A stretch of 64,000 nt of DNA from Clostridiales bacterium (GTDB lineage Bacteria; Bacillota; Clostridia; Christensenellales; Pumilibacteraceae). The translations under genes were made by a program, and so were the position numbers. This document shows positions 16,598-25,652 of the stretch, piece after piece; within the stretch, counting starts at the first letter, position 1; each line of letters begins with the position of its first letter. Location of the stretch: contig JAFLVC010000008.1 in the NCBI GenBank assembly GCA_022508505.1, positions 1 to 64,000 on the forward strand. Direction: 5' to 3'. Under the pieces are notes generated by a model. The model made no database searches. It was not told the origin of the DNA and saw only the letters and a program-made list of their open reading frames with translations.

Positions 16598-16757
16598 CTA
16601 TTTTAATGTAATTAGTAGAGAAAATTTTAATAAAATTAAATAATTTATTGTACACTATACTTTTGACTATTAAAAAAAGAAAATATAAATAATTATTTAA
16701 TGTAAAAAATGCATCTGAACTAATGTCTTTTTATAAAAATAAGACTTTTGTTAAATA

Positions 16758-16803
16758 AAAATAGCCCAAACATCTTTTTATGATAAAGAAGTTCAAGCTA
16801 TTA
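16758..16803 (-). terminator. Possible terminator of tRNA-Leu
   Basis: On the minus strand AATAGC and GCTATT bracket a long, partly paired loop and are followed by TTTTA, close after the tRNA-Leu 3' end. Confidence 0.4.
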
Positions 16804-16808
16804 AGACT

Positions 16809-16891
16809 TGGTGCGAGCGACAGGACTTGAACCTGCACGGTTACCCACCGGATCCTAAGTCCGGCGCGTCTGCCAATTTCGCCACGCTCGC
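16809..16891 (-). tRNA. tRNA-Leu (anticodon TAG)
   Basis: An 83-base tRNA with a long variable arm: acceptor GCGAGCG/CGCTCGC, anticodon stem CCGGA/TCCGG around CTTAGGA with anticodon TAG, T-arm with GGTTCAAGTCC, and an encoded CCA. The long variable arm fits leucine. Confidence 0.96.
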
Positions 16892-16901
16892 ACGCACGAG
16901 T

Positions 16902-16930
16902 ATTTTAGCACAACGCGATAGAAATAGCAA
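16902..16930 (-). promoter_or_regulatory. SigA-type promoter of tRNA-Leu
   Basis: TTGCTA (16930-16925), 17-bp spacer, TAAAAT (16907-16902), directly upstream of the tRNA. Confidence 0.65.
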
Positions 16931-16946
16931 GCGTTAAAACGCCGCA

Positions 16947-16978
16947 TAAAAAATCGACGCTTTTGTTTTGCGCCGATT
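16947..16978 (-). terminator. Terminator of the ABC exporter operon
   Basis: On the minus strand AATCGGCGC and GCGTCGATT (nine pairs, one G-T) around a 9-base loop are followed by TTTTT, eight bases past the last ABC gene. Confidence 0.75.
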
Positions 16979-16985
16979 TCTTTGT

Positions 16986-18902
16986 CTATTCCATTTCGAA
17001 TGCGCCTGTGTACAGCTGATAGTACTGCCCGCGCTCTTCGATGAGCTTTTCGTGGCTGCCGCGCTCTATTATCCTGCCGTGGTCGAGCACGATTATTACG
17101 TCCGAATTCTTTACGGTGGACAGCCTGTGCGCTATTACGAATACCGTTCTGCCCTGCATGAGCGCGTCCATGCCGCGCGAGACAATCGCTTCTGTGCGCG
17201 TGTCTATAGAACTCGTCGCCTCGTCGAGTATCATGACGGGCGGATCGGCAACCGCGGCGCGCGCTATCGAAACGAGCTGGCGCTGGCCCTGCGAGAGGTT
17301 TGCGCCGTTCCCCGTCAGCATGGTGTTATAGCCGTCGGGAAGCCGTGTTATAAAGTCGTCGGCGCCTGCGAGCTTTGCCGCAGCGATACATTCCTCGTCG
17401 GTCGCGTCGAGCTTGCCGTAGCGGATATTGTCCATGACGGTTCCCGTAAACAGGTTGGTGTCCTGCAAAACGATGCCGAGCGAGCGGCGTAAGTCCGCCT
17501 TCTTTATCTTGTTTATGTTTATTCCGTCGTAGCGAATCTTACCGTCGGCTATGTCGTAAAACCTGTTTATGAGGTTTGTTATAGTCGTCTTGCCTGCGCC
17601 CGTAGCTCCGACAAAGGCGACCTTCTGCCCCGGCTTTGCAAAGACCGAGACGTCGTGCAAAACAGGCTTACCCTCCTCGTACTCGAAGTCGACCTCCTGC
17701 ATGACGATATCGCCTTCGAGCTTGGTGTAGGTAACCGTGCCGTCCGCTTGGTGCGGGTGCTTCCACGCCCACATACCGGTATGCTCCTCACACTCGACGA
17801 TCTCGCCGTTTTCTTCCCTCGCGTTTACGAGCGTGACGTAGCCGTCGTCGACCTCGGGCTTTTGGTCAATCAAATCGAACAGGCGTTTTGCGCCGGCGAC
17901 GCCCATTACGACGGAGTTTACTTGGTTGGAAACCTGGTTGACGTTGTTGGTGAACTGCCGCGTAGTCTGAAGGAACGCGACGACGAGTGGGACGTTTACA
18001 GCAGCGGCATTGACGCCGAAAGCGATGCCGAGCGACACGTTGCCCACCTTGTTTATCATAAACACGCCGCCGATTATCGCGACAAGCACGTACAGGACGT
18101 GCCCGATATTGCCGAGTATGGGCATGAGCATATTGGCGTATCGGTGCGCCTTCGTCGACTCGCCGCACAGATAGTCGTTGACCTTATCGAAGTCGCGCTT
18201 TGCCTGTTCCTCGTGGCAAAAGACCTTGACGACCTTTTGTCCGTTCATCATTTCCTCGACAAAGCCCTCGAGCTTACCGACTGCGCGCTGCTGCGAAATG
18301 AAATACTTGGCCGCGCCGCCGCCTATCTTTTTGGTTACAAGCACTATTGTGACGACGCCGACAAGGACGATGAGCGTAAGCCAAATGCTGTACCACAGCA
18401 TTATTATAAACAGCGTGAGCACCATTATTCCCGACGTCAAGAGCTGCGGTATCGACTCCGAAATCATCTGCCTCAGCGCGTCGATGTCGTTGGTGTAGTA
18501 GCTCATTATGTCGCCGTTGTTGTTCGTGTCGAAATACTTGATCGGAAGATTTTGCATTCCGTCGAACATATGTCCGCGCATCTTCTTCAAGAAGCCCTGC
18601 GTCATTATCGCGAGCATCTGCTTGTTGACCGCACCCGAGATGAGCGACAAGACATACAGCCCTATCAAGATGAGCATATACATCGTTATATCGCTGCCGT
18701 ACTTGGCCCAGCCGCCGCCCTTTGCCGCTATTTCGACGACAGTAAAAACTCGTTCCATGAAAATGGACGGCAAAGAGCTTACCACCGCATTGAACAGTAT
18801 GCAAAGCAGCGCTACCACCATCATATGCGGATAGTACGCGAACATCAGTTTTATGGTGCGTCCGAGAACACCCTTTTGTTTTACGCGAGGAGGCTTATTC
18901 AT
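16986..18902 (-). CDS. ABC exporter half-transporter, consensus ATP site subunit
   Basis: A 638-residue half-transporter: an N-terminal membrane domain of six helices (about residues 18-345) fused to a nucleotide-binding domain. Walker A GATGAGKTT near 432-440, signature LSQGQ near 535, Walker B MILDEATSS near 555 and the H-loop AHR are intact. Residues about 360-395 form an insertion between the domains. GGAGGTAAGAGCGACA precedes the ATG, which overlaps the previous gene by eight bases. With its partner it forms a heterodimeric exporter of the LmrCD/TM287-288 type, likely for drugs, peptides or lipids; the substrate cannot be read from sequence. Confidence 0.9.
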   Translation of the reverse strand: MNKPPRVKQKGVLGRTIKLMFAYYPHMMVVALLCILFNAVVSSLPSIFMERVFTVVEIAAKGGGWAKYGSDITMYMLILIGLYVLSLISGAVNKQMLAIMTQGFLKKMRGHMFDGMQNLPIKYFDTNNNGDIMSYYTNDIDALRQMISESIPQLLTSGIMVLTLFIIMLWYSIWLTLIVLVGVVTIVLVTKKIGGGAAKYFISQQRAVGKLEGFVEEMMNGQKVVKVFCHEEQAKRDFDKVNDYLCGESTKAHRYANMLMPILGNIGHVLYVLVAIIGGVFMINKVGNVSLGIAFGVNAAAVNVPLVVAFLQTTRQFTNNVNQVSNQVNSVVMGVAGAKRLFDLIDQKPEVDDGYVTLVNAREENGEIVECEEHTGMWAWKHPHQADGTVTYTKLEGDIVMQEVDFEYEEGKPVLHDVSVFAKPGQKVAFVGATGAGKTTITNLINRFYDIADGKIRYDGININKIKKADLRRSLGIVLQDTNLFTGTVMDNIRYGKLDATDEECIAAAKLAGADDFITRLPDGYNTMLTGNGANLSQGQRQLVSIARAAVADPPVMILDEATSSIDTRTEAIVSRGMDALMQGRTVFVIAHRLSTVKNSDVIIVLDHGRIIERGSHEKLIEERGQYYQLYTGAFEME

Positions 18903-20652
18903 TGTCGCTCTTACCTCCTCTGTTCTGCGTGGTATAAACTTCGGTGTATATGTCGTTTTTGCCGAGAAGCTCGCTGTGCGTACCTACGGCGTTTATTCTT
19001 CCGCCGTCCATGACGATTATGCGGTCGGCGTCCTCGACCGAGCTCGTTCGCTGTGCGATGATGATTTTGGTCGTGTCCGGCGCATACTTTTTGAGCCCGT
19101 CGCGAATCATCTTGTCGGTGCGAGTGTCGACCGCGCTCGTCGAATCGTCGAGAATGAGAATCTTGGGGTTTTTCAAAAGAGCGCGAGCTATGCAAAGCCG
19201 CTGCTTCTGTCCGCCCGAAACGTTTGTACCGCCCTGCTCGATGTAGGTGTCGTAGCCGTCGGGGAACGACGACACAAAATCGTCCGCCGCCGCGATTTTG
19301 CACGCTTCGACGAGCTGCTCGTCGGTCGCGTCGGGATTGCCCCAACGCAAATTTTCCTTTATCGTGCCCGAGAAAAGCTCGTTTTTTTGAAGCACGACTG
19401 CAACCTGGTTGCGAAGCGCCGTAAGGTCGTACTCTTTTACGTCGCGTCCGCCCACTTTGACGGCGCCTTCCGTCGCGTCGTACAGCCTCGATATGAGATT
19501 GACGAGCGAAGTCTTGCTCGAGCCGGTGCCGCCGATAATGCCTATCGTTTCGCCCGACTTGATGTGAAGGTCTATGCCCTCCAAGGCGTTGCGCTCCGCC
19601 GTCACCGAATACTTAAAGCTGACGCCGTCGAAATCGACGGAGCCGTCGGCGACCTCGAATATTGCGTTTTCGGGGCTCTTTAGCGTGCTCTCCTCGTCAA
19701 GAACCTCGCAAATGCGCTTGGCGCTCTCTATCGACATGACGATCATTACGAGCACCATCGAAAGCATCATTAGCGACATCAATATCTGCATGCCGTACAC
19801 GATGAGCTGAGAAACGGTTTCCACGCTGTACGTAGCGCCGCCCAACGTCAATATCAGATATGATCCGAGGAAGAGCACGGTAGACAGCACTGCGTAGAAG
19901 AAAAACTGCATTACCGGATTGCTCCAAGCGAGTATTCTCTCCGCCTTGGTGAAGTCAATCTGAACGTCGGTTGCGGCGCGATCGAACTTTTGCTTTTCGT
20001 ACTCCTCGCGCACGAACGACTTGACGACGCGCATTCCCCTGACGTTTTCCTGTATGGATTCGTTGAGCGCGTCGTACTTTTTGAACACCCGCCTAAACAC
20101 AGGCATCGCCTTTTTCATTATGAGGAGCAATACGAGCGACAGCGGCGGTATTACGCCGACGAATACCCAACCGAGATAGCCGCCCATATAAAACGCCATG
20201 ACGAGCGAAAAAATCATCATGAGCGGCGCACGCACAGCTACTCTTATTATCATCATGAACGCAAACTGCACGTTGTTGACGTCCGTAGTCATGCGCGTGA
20301 CGAGCGACGGCGTCGAAAACTTGTCGATGTTTTCAAACGAAAAATCCTGTATTTTGTAATACAAGTCCATTCTCAGATTTTTTGCATATCCGGACGACGC
20401 TTTTGCGCTGAAAGCGCCCGAAAGCGCGCCGCACGCGAGCGAAACTATCGAAATACCGATAAGTATACCGCCGTACGTCAAAACGCCGGGCATTCCCGCA
20501 ATGACGCCTGCCTCGCCCTTTATCGCCTTCAAAAGCAATGCAATGACGAACGGTATAAAACACTCACACACCACTTCGAGCGATACGAATATAGGTGAAA
20601 GTATTGCCGCCGCCTTGTATTCCCTTACACTATTTGCTAACTTTTTAATCAT
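18895..20652 (-). CDS. ABC exporter half-transporter, degenerate ATP site subunit
   Basis: A 585-residue half-transporter with a six-helix membrane domain (about residues 15-320) and a nucleotide-binding domain. Walker A GGTGSSKTS is near 371-379 and the signature VSGGQ near 475. In Walker B the catalytic Glu is replaced by Asp (LILDDSTSA, near 495-502), and the H-loop His is Gln (IIAQRTS, near 533). These changes are typical of the non-hydrolysing site in heterodimeric exporters, where the partner subunit carries the active one. It is first in the operon, has a consensus promoter, and overlaps the downstream subunit gene by eight bases. Confidence 0.9.
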   Translation of the reverse strand: MIKKLANSVREYKAAAILSPIFVSLEVVCECFIPFVIALLLKAIKGEAGVIAGMPGVLTYGGILIGISIVSLACGALSGAFSAKASSGYAKNLRMDLYYKIQDFSFENIDKFSTPSLVTRMTTDVNNVQFAFMMIIRVAVRAPLMMIFSLVMAFYMGGYLGWVFVGVIPPLSLVLLLIMKKAMPVFRRVFKKYDALNESIQENVRGMRVVKSFVREEYEKQKFDRAATDVQIDFTKAERILAWSNPVMQFFFYAVLSTVLFLGSYLILTLGGATYSVETVSQLIVYGMQILMSLMMLSMVLVMIVMSIESAKRICEVLDEESTLKSPENAIFEVADGSVDFDGVSFKYSVTAERNALEGIDLHIKSGETIGIIGGTGSSKTSLVNLISRLYDATEGAVKVGGRDVKEYDLTALRNQVAVVLQKNELFSGTIKENLRWGNPDATDEQLVEACKIAAADDFVSSFPDGYDTYIEQGGTNVSGGQKQRLCIARALLKNPKILILDDSTSAVDTRTDKMIRDGLKKYAPDTTKIIIAQRTSSVEDADRIIVMDGGRINAVGTHSELLGKNDIYTEVYTTQNRGGKSDNE

Positions 20653-20688
20653 TTAAACTGCATTCTTTCCGTATTTTGATTACCTTCT

Positions 20689-20717
20689 ATTTTAACACTA
20701 CTAATTTTTTTTGTCAA
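20689..20717 (-). promoter_or_regulatory. SigA-type promoter of the ABC exporter operon
   Basis: TTGACA (20717-20712), 17-bp spacer, TAAAAT (20694-20689); the predicted leader is about 30 bases. Confidence 0.8.
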
Positions 20718-20764
20718 CGAATTACCTGGTACGGAAACTCGGAAATCGTATCAAAAACACACAG

Positions 20765-20793
20765 AAAAACCCGAAGCGAATTCGGGTTTTTTT
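20765..20793. terminator. Bidirectional terminator downstream of spoIVA
   Basis: A perfect 8-bp stem AACCCGAA/TTCGGGTT with a 5-base loop, flanked by A and T runs, lies about 30 bp after the spoIVA stop. Confidence 0.8.
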
Positions 20794-20822
20794 GCGTTGA
20801 TATCCAATGTGCTCCGCTTGCG

Positions 20823-22298
20823 CTATAAAAGTATGCAGATGATTCCGCCTCTGCCCTCGTTGATTATGCGCGACAAGGTCTTTCGCATCTTCTTTTGCGT
20901 TTCGGCGGGCATGGCGGCGAGCTTGTTGTTCAACCCCTCGTTTACAAGGCTGTCGAGCGACTTGCCGAACATATTGGTCTGCCATATTCCCTTGGGGTTT
21001 TGCTCGAACTCGCTGAGCAGATAGTTGACGAGATCCTCGCTCTGCTGCTCGGTGCCGACGACAGGGCACACCTCGGTCTCTATATCGACGCGCATGATGT
21101 GAAGGCTGGGTGCGGAGGCCTTGAGCTTGACGCCGAACCTCGAGCCCTGCTTGAATATCTGCGGCTCCTGAAGCGTCATCTCGTCCATTGTCGGCGTAAC
21201 CACGCCGTAGCCGGTCTCCGCGACCTCGACAAGCGCCTTGCTCAATTTATCGAACTGCTTTTTCGCCTTTACGAGGTCGCCGAGCGACGACATAAGGTCG
21301 AACTCGTCTTTTATCTCTATTCCGCATTCTTCTTGGAGCGCGCGATAGAACAATCCTTCCTTTTCCTTGACGGTGTACACCGCTCTGCCCTTGTCGAGCT
21401 CGACGCATTTGAGCGCGATGCTCTCGAAGTACTCGCTGTCTTCGCAGGTCTGCTGCTTTTCGCAGTCACGCATTTTGCACATATCGGCGCACGCGCCTAC
21501 CGACCGCTCGACGAGGTCTTTTATTATGGCGCTGTCGTTTCCGAGCGCACGAATCCAATTTGCCGTTTCGAAGTACACGTCGCGAAGCGGGAACTCGTAG
21601 AGCACGCTCTCGAACAGTTTGACGACGTCGGCTTTATTGAGCGCCGCACAGTTCATAGCGACTACTGTATTTTGGTACTTTTCGGTGAGCGCCGCCGCCA
21701 ATTTCTGCGTTTCTTTTGACGTAGGAACTGCGGAGTTCAAGACCACGACAAACGGCTTGCCGAGACTCTTTAACTCGTTTACGGTGCGTTCCTCGGCCTC
21801 TACGTACGCTTCGCGCCTCAGCTCCGTCTTTATCGAGCCGTCGCTCGTCATTACGACGCCTATCGTGGAGTGCTCGGTGATCACCTTTTTCGTGCCTATT
21901 TCCGCGGCGCGCTCGAACGGTATGGGATCGTCGTGCCACGGCGTTTTTACCATGCGCGCCTCGCCGTCCTCGAGATGACCGTTCGCGCCGTCCACCATGT
22001 ACCCGACGCAGTCGACGAGCCGCACGGATATTTCGGCGGAGTCGTTGAGCTTAATCTTTGCCGCCTCGCTCGGCACGAACTTGGGCTGCGTCGTCATGAC
22101 CGTCTTGCCCTCGGCGCTCTGCGGAAGTTCGTCGCGCATGCGTTCCAGCTCGTAGCCTGTAGATGACGGCAAAACGAACGTGTTCATGAAGTTGGTGATA
22201 AACGTCGATTTGCCCGAGCGCACGGGACCCACAACACCGATGTATATATCGCCGCCCGTCCTTTCGGCGATATCCTTATAAACGTCGTATTCTTCCAT
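20823..22298 (-). CDS. spoIVA: Stage IV sporulation protein A, spore coat morphogenetic ATPase
   Basis: A 491-residue ATPase that polymerises on the outer forespore membrane and forms the base layer of the spore coat. The N-terminus starts EEYDVYKDIAERTGGDIYIG, and the Walker A loop GPVRSGKS is at residues 24-31; length and sequence match SpoIVA through to the C-terminus (GGIICILL). GGGAGGTATT precedes the ATG. A SigE-type promoter lies just upstream, consistent with mother-cell expression. The gene follows plsY and der as in other Firmicutes, but gpsA, often found in this cluster, is absent from the window. Confidence 0.97.
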   Translation of the reverse strand: MEEYDVYKDIAERTGGDIYIGVVGPVRSGKSTFITNFMNTFVLPSSTGYELERMRDELPQSAEGKTVMTTQPKFVPSEAAKIKLNDSAEISVRLVDCVGYMVDGANGHLEDGEARMVKTPWHDDPIPFERAAEIGTKKVITEHSTIGVVMTSDGSIKTELRREAYVEAEERTVNELKSLGKPFVVVLNSAVPTSKETQKLAAALTEKYQNTVVAMNCAALNKADVVKLFESVLYEFPLRDVYFETANWIRALGNDSAIIKDLVERSVGACADMCKMRDCEKQQTCEDSEYFESIALKCVELDKGRAVYTVKEKEGLFYRALQEECGIEIKDEFDLMSSLGDLVKAKKQFDKLSKALVEVAETGYGVVTPTMDEMTLQEPQIFKQGSRFGVKLKASAPSLHIMRVDIETEVCPVVGTEQQSEDLVNYLLSEFEQNPKGIWQTNMFGKSLDSLVNEGLNNKLAAMPAETQKKMRKTLSRIINEGRGGIICILL

Positions 22299-22329
22299 AA
22301 TACCTCCCGTCCGACTCGGTTGCTATTTG

Positions 22330-22358
22330 ATTATATGTTCGAGCATAACCGATTATTC
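22330..22358 (-). promoter_or_regulatory. SigE-type promoter of spoIVA
   Basis: GAATAAT (22358-22352), a 14-bp spacer and CATATAAT (22337-22330) match the mother-cell SigE consensus (KMATATT, 14 bp, CATAYAAT) with one mismatch in the -35. B. subtilis spoIVA is SigE-dependent, so site and gene agree. The leader is about 25 bases. Confidence 0.75.
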
Positions 22359-22430
22359 GAACAACATCGAATACGATTTAACTTATGCACCGCATGCGCG
22401 TAAAATGACGAAACGCATAAATTTGCACAC

Positions 22431-22458
22431 AAAAAAGCCTTGCGTTTATTCGCAAGGC
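22431..22458 (-). terminator. Terminator of the der-plsY unit
   Basis: On the minus strand a perfect 8-bp stem GCCTTGCG/CGCAAGGC with a 6-base loop is followed by six Ts. It separates plsY from the spoIVA promoter. Confidence 0.9.
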
Positions 22459-22562
22459 CATAACCGTTAACTATTAACTGTTTAATATAATACGCCGAAC
22501 AAGAAAAACACGCCCACATCCTCAATTCGTGCCGATATTTCCTCTTGCGTAAGGTTTTACTT

Positions 22563-23279
22563 TTACTCTGCTATTACAAAGCTTTGATACGCGAGCGACC
22601 TGTCGGGGTTTTGCTTTTCTGTCTTGCTGTGCCTAAGCACCACGCGACCTTCATGGCCGGAGAACAGCTTGAAAAGGTTTGCGCGGTGGGCAAAGAGCGT
22701 GAGCGCGAACAGGAAAAACACGAGCAGTGCGCTTACCCAGCCGAGCGCCGACGTCGAGGCGTATATTCCTTCCACCGTGAGAGCCGGACACATCATGAAA
22801 AACGACGTGAGCGATCCGATCTTGGTAAACAGCAGGAACAAAAGTCCGATGAAGAAAAAGATTGCCGTCCAAATAGGCTGTGCGGTCAAGCACACGCCGA
22901 GTATGGTCGCGACGCCTTTCCCGCCCTTGAATTTAAGCCACACCGGATAGATATGCCCTAACACGGCGCATATTCCGCCTATGTACAGTCCGACATGGTC
23001 CGCACCGAGGCGCAGGAACTCGTGATTGCCCATAAAAAGCCAGCCGAGAAGGCTTGGGATAATTCCCTTCACAACGTCGAGAATGAGCGTAAGAAGCCCC
23101 ATCAGCTTACCGTAGGTGCGAATCATATTCATAGTGCCGGGGTTGCCGCTGCCGCACTGGCGTATATCCTTGCCCTTGATTTTGCTCAGCATTATCGCGT
23201 TGCTTATGTTGCCGATAAAGTATGCACCTATTGCGACGAGCGAACCGGCGAGTATTTGCATTCCCAAAGAAATGGTCAT
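22563..23279 (-). CDS. plsY: Acyl-phosphate:glycerol-3-phosphate acyltransferase
   Basis: A 238-residue integral membrane enzyme that adds the first acyl chain in phospholipid synthesis, using acyl-phosphate made by PlsX. The three PlsY motifs are present: GSGNPGTMNMIR near the N-terminus, the glycine-rich GHIYPVWLKFKGGKGVAT in the middle, and HRANLFKLFSGHE near the C-terminus. About five membrane helices are visible. It is slightly longer than usual, from a polar tail of about 25 residues after the last motif. GGAGAAAAAACGCAA precedes the ATG. It lies 43 bp after der and probably shares its transcript. Confidence 0.95.
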   Translation of the reverse strand: MTISLGMQILAGSLVAIGAYFIGNISNAIMLSKIKGKDIRQCGSGNPGTMNMIRTYGKLMGLLTLILDVVKGIIPSLLGWLFMGNHEFLRLGADHVGLYIGGICAVLGHIYPVWLKFKGGKGVATILGVCLTAQPIWTAIFFFIGLLFLLFTKIGSLTSFFMMCPALTVEGIYASTSALGWVSALLVFFLFALTLFAHRANLFKLFSGHEGRVVLRHSKTEKQNPDRSLAYQSFVIAE

Positions 23280-23322
23280 TTGCGTTTTTTCTCCTAACAG
23301 ACGGGCTTTAACCCGCGTTTTT

Positions 23323-24630
23323 TCAATCGTTTTCCTTGCCTATAAACTTAAGCCTTATCGGCGTTCCCGAAAAGTCAATCGCGCGGCGAAGGCAGTTTTC
23401 GAGGTAGCGCTCATACGAAAAGTGCACGAGCTTTGCGTCGTTCACCTTGAATACGAACATCGGCGGGCACACCTCGGGCTGAGACGCGTAGTATATCTTG
23501 AGCCGCCGCCCCTTGTGCGACGGCGGTTCGGTCGCCGCAATCGCTTGACCGACGAGCTCGTTGAGAAGCCCCGTCGGGATTCTGCGCGAGGCGTTGAGCC
23601 ACGCCTTTTCGGCGGCGACGGTCAGCTTGTCCAGCCGTTTTCCGCTCGCGGCGGACACCGATATACTCGTGAAATAGCTCATGAACGCAAACCGCTCTTT
23701 TAGGTCGAGCGTCTTTTCGTCATGCGTGAACCCGTCCTTTTCGACGGCATCCCACTTGTTCATGACGATTACCGAGGGCTTGCCCGATTCGTGGACGAGC
23801 CCCGCTATCTTTTCGTCCTGTTCGGTTATTTCGCGCGTCGCGTCGAGCACTATCAATACGACGTCGGCGCGCTTGATCGCCGCAATCGCGCGAAGCACAG
23901 AGTACCTTTCTATCGAGCCGTCCTCTATATCGCGCTTTCGCCTTATCCCCGCCGTGTCGATGAGCGTGTAGTCGGTGCCGCCCACGGTTATCCGCGTGTC
24001 GATGGCGTCGCGCGTCGTGCCAGCAACGTCCGAAACAATGCTGCGCTCGTACCCGCACAGGCGGTTTACAATAGAGGATTTGCCGACGTTGGGCTTTCCT
24101 ACCACCGCTATCTTGAGCGGTTCGTCCTCCGCCTGCTCCTCAATAGCAAAGCTCGCGCACGCAGCGTCGAGCATGTCGCCCACGCCCTTGCCGTGCGCGC
24201 CCGACACCGCTATCGGATCGCCGAGACCGAGCGAGTAGAACTCGTACACAATCTCGGGCGGCGCCGCGTCCGCCTTGTTTACGGCGAGCACCGTCGGCTT
24301 TCCGCTGCGCCTGAGTATTTCCGCAATCTCGCGGTCGTACGGCATGACGCCTTGTTTGGCGTCAACCACGAACACGACGCTGTCACTGCACTCAACCGCG
24401 TCGAGCGCCTGTCTTTTTACCGATTTTGAAAGGTCGTCCGCGCCGTCGTCCATACCGCCGGTGTCGATGAGCGTGAAAGCTTTTCCGCACCACTCGCAAT
24501 CGGCATAAAGCCGGTCGCGCGTGACGCCCGGCATGTCGTCCACAATAGCGACGCGCCTTCCGCTTATTCTGTTCATCAGCGTCGACTTCCCCACGTTGGG
24601 GCGTCCGACGATGGCTACGGTCGGTTTCAT
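23323..24630 (-). CDS. der: Ribosome-assembly GTPase Der (EngA)
   Basis: A 435-residue GTPase with two tandem G domains and a C-terminal KH-like domain; it acts in 50S subunit maturation. The first G1 is GRPNVGKST (residues 9-17), the second GKPNVGKSS in the middle; DTGG and DTAGI G3 motifs and NKAD/NKWD G4 motifs follow. I start it at the ATG at 24630, which matches the family N-terminus (KPTVAIVGR); the longer frame to 24666 would run through the promoter. No ribosome-binding site is seen, and the predicted transcript start is one base before the ATG, so it is probably leaderless. Confidence 0.95.
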   Translation of the reverse strand: MKPTVAIVGRPNVGKSTLMNRISGRRVAIVDDMPGVTRDRLYADCEWCGKAFTLIDTGGMDDGADDLSKSVKRQALDAVECSDSVVFVVDAKQGVMPYDREIAEILRRSGKPTVLAVNKADAAPPEIVYEFYSLGLGDPIAVSGAHGKGVGDMLDAACASFAIEEQAEDEPLKIAVVGKPNVGKSSIVNRLCGYERSIVSDVAGTTRDAIDTRITVGGTDYTLIDTAGIRRKRDIEDGSIERYSVLRAIAAIKRADVVLIVLDATREITEQDEKIAGLVHESGKPSVIVMNKWDAVEKDGFTHDEKTLDLKERFAFMSYFTSISVSAASGKRLDKLTVAAEKAWLNASRRIPTGLLNELVGQAIAATEPPSHKGRRLKIYYASQPEVCPPMFVFKVNDAKLVHFSYERYLENCLRRAIDFSGTPIRLKFIGKEND

Positions 24631-24637
24631 GACTGTA

Positions 24638-24666
24638 AATATATCACAGATTATGTAAGTTGTCAA
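24638..24666 (-). promoter_or_regulatory. SigA-type promoter of der, predicted leaderless start
   Basis: TTGACA (24666-24661), 17-bp spacer, TATATT (24643-24638). +1 falls on 24631 or 24630, and the ATG begins at 24630. The seven bases between the -10 and the ATG (TACAGTC) contain no Shine-Dalgarno sequence. Confidence 0.8.
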
Positions 24667-24747
24667 CCAAGCACAGCTTGGATTTTCGTCGTATGTTTTC
24701 TGCCGTGGTGATATGATATTTCACTCGACGAATTGCGTGATAAAAAG

Positions 24748-24866
24748 AGTCTTCGACTGCGCTGCGCTCGCTCAGAATGACATTGTATAAGCAGTGCCAT
24801 TCGTAAAATATAATCAAAACAGCAGCGCCTTTCTTGTGTCATTCTGAGCGAAGCGAAGAATCTGAT
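24748..24866. repeat. Intergenic inverted repeat with CTCAGAATGAC arms
   Basis: A left arm ending CGCTCAGAATGAC (about 24769-24781) and a right arm GTCATTCTGAGCG (about 24838-24850) are perfect reverse complements; partial matching continues outward through CTTCG words. Similar elements are widespread between genes in Clostridia. It lies in the gap between der and the DUF1614-like gene. Confidence 0.65.
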
Positions 24867-24895
24867 TATAATAATCGTCTATAATAATTTTTATC

Positions 24896-25552
24896 TCACT
24901 CGTCGAAGTATTTTTTATATTCGTCCGGATCGAACTCCTCGGCTGTTTCCGCCATGACGGAGCGCTTTGCATTGAGCCGCCTTTTTACTGCTGCGACAGC
25001 CTCGAACAGTATGACCGAAAACACCGCGCCGAGCACTATCGCGTCGAACGAACCGTAAGATCCCAGCCGCATTGCCGATCCGTACGAAAAGTGCTCCACA
25101 ACCGCCGCCACGACATCGCCTGTCACTACGCCCGTAAATACGCCTGCCACCGAGACGAGCTCCGTCTTTCCCACGACGTACGCAATCGCGCCGCATGAAA
25201 TGCCTGCCACAACGGCTATTACGGTAGCGTTCACCACCGGCGCCAACAGCAGCTCTACCGCGACGTACACCGCGAGCACGGCGGATGCTGTCACCGCGGA
25301 ATGCCCCGCCTCGCGCGCTCTCCCCGATATGGCGAAAAACAGAACGGCAACCGCCGACGGCACGATAAAGCCGGAAACGCTCACGGAGACGCCGTATATG
25401 GCAAACGACGGAACAAATGCGCTCGCTATGAGCGCGCCGATAACGATAAACGCCAGCCAATACGCCACGCCGAAGCTGTTTAAAACACGCTGAGTTATGC
25501 CGAAAAACAACAGCACAACAACACAGCCTAAAACCACAAGTCCGATAATCAT
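24896..25552 (-). CDS. Membrane protein resembling DUF1614
   Basis: A 218-residue membrane protein with six or seven hydrophobic helices and a short charged tail ending in EEFDPDEYKKYFDE. An N-terminal QRVLNSFG after the first helix, a GxxVPSAVAVLFF segment and the helix spacing resemble DUF1614 proteins of Clostridia, whose function is unknown to me; the match is tentative. It lies upstream of der in the same orientation but is separated from it by an inverted repeat and der's own promoter, so it is probably a separate unit. No strong ribosome-binding site precedes its ATG; GATAAT lies six bases before it but without a -35. Confidence 0.55.
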   Translation of the reverse strand: MIIGLVVLGCVVVLLFFGITQRVLNSFGVAYWLAFIVIGALIASAFVPSFAIYGVSVSVSGFIVPSAVAVLFFAISGRAREAGHSAVTASAVLAVYVAVELLLAPVVNATVIAVVAGISCGAIAYVVGKTELVSVAGVFTGVVTGDVVAAVVEHFSYGSAMRLGSYGSFDAIVLGAVFSVILFEAVAAVKRRLNAKRSVMAETAEEFDPDEYKKYFDE

Positions 25553-25652
25553 ACGGTAATTATCGACATAAACGCGTTTTTTATACGATGAGGATGTGAT
25601 TGATTATATTTAAGATAACCCTCTGAATACAAGGGATCTTCACATCCCCTCA

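Noticed and set aside
17655-19013. 452-codon plus-strand frame across the ABC exporter genes
   Set aside because: It is antisense to two clear ABC subunits and spans their junction.
22331-22525. 64-codon minus-strand frame between plsY and spoIVA
   Set aside because: It covers the spoIVA SigE promoter and a terminator, so it is non-coding.
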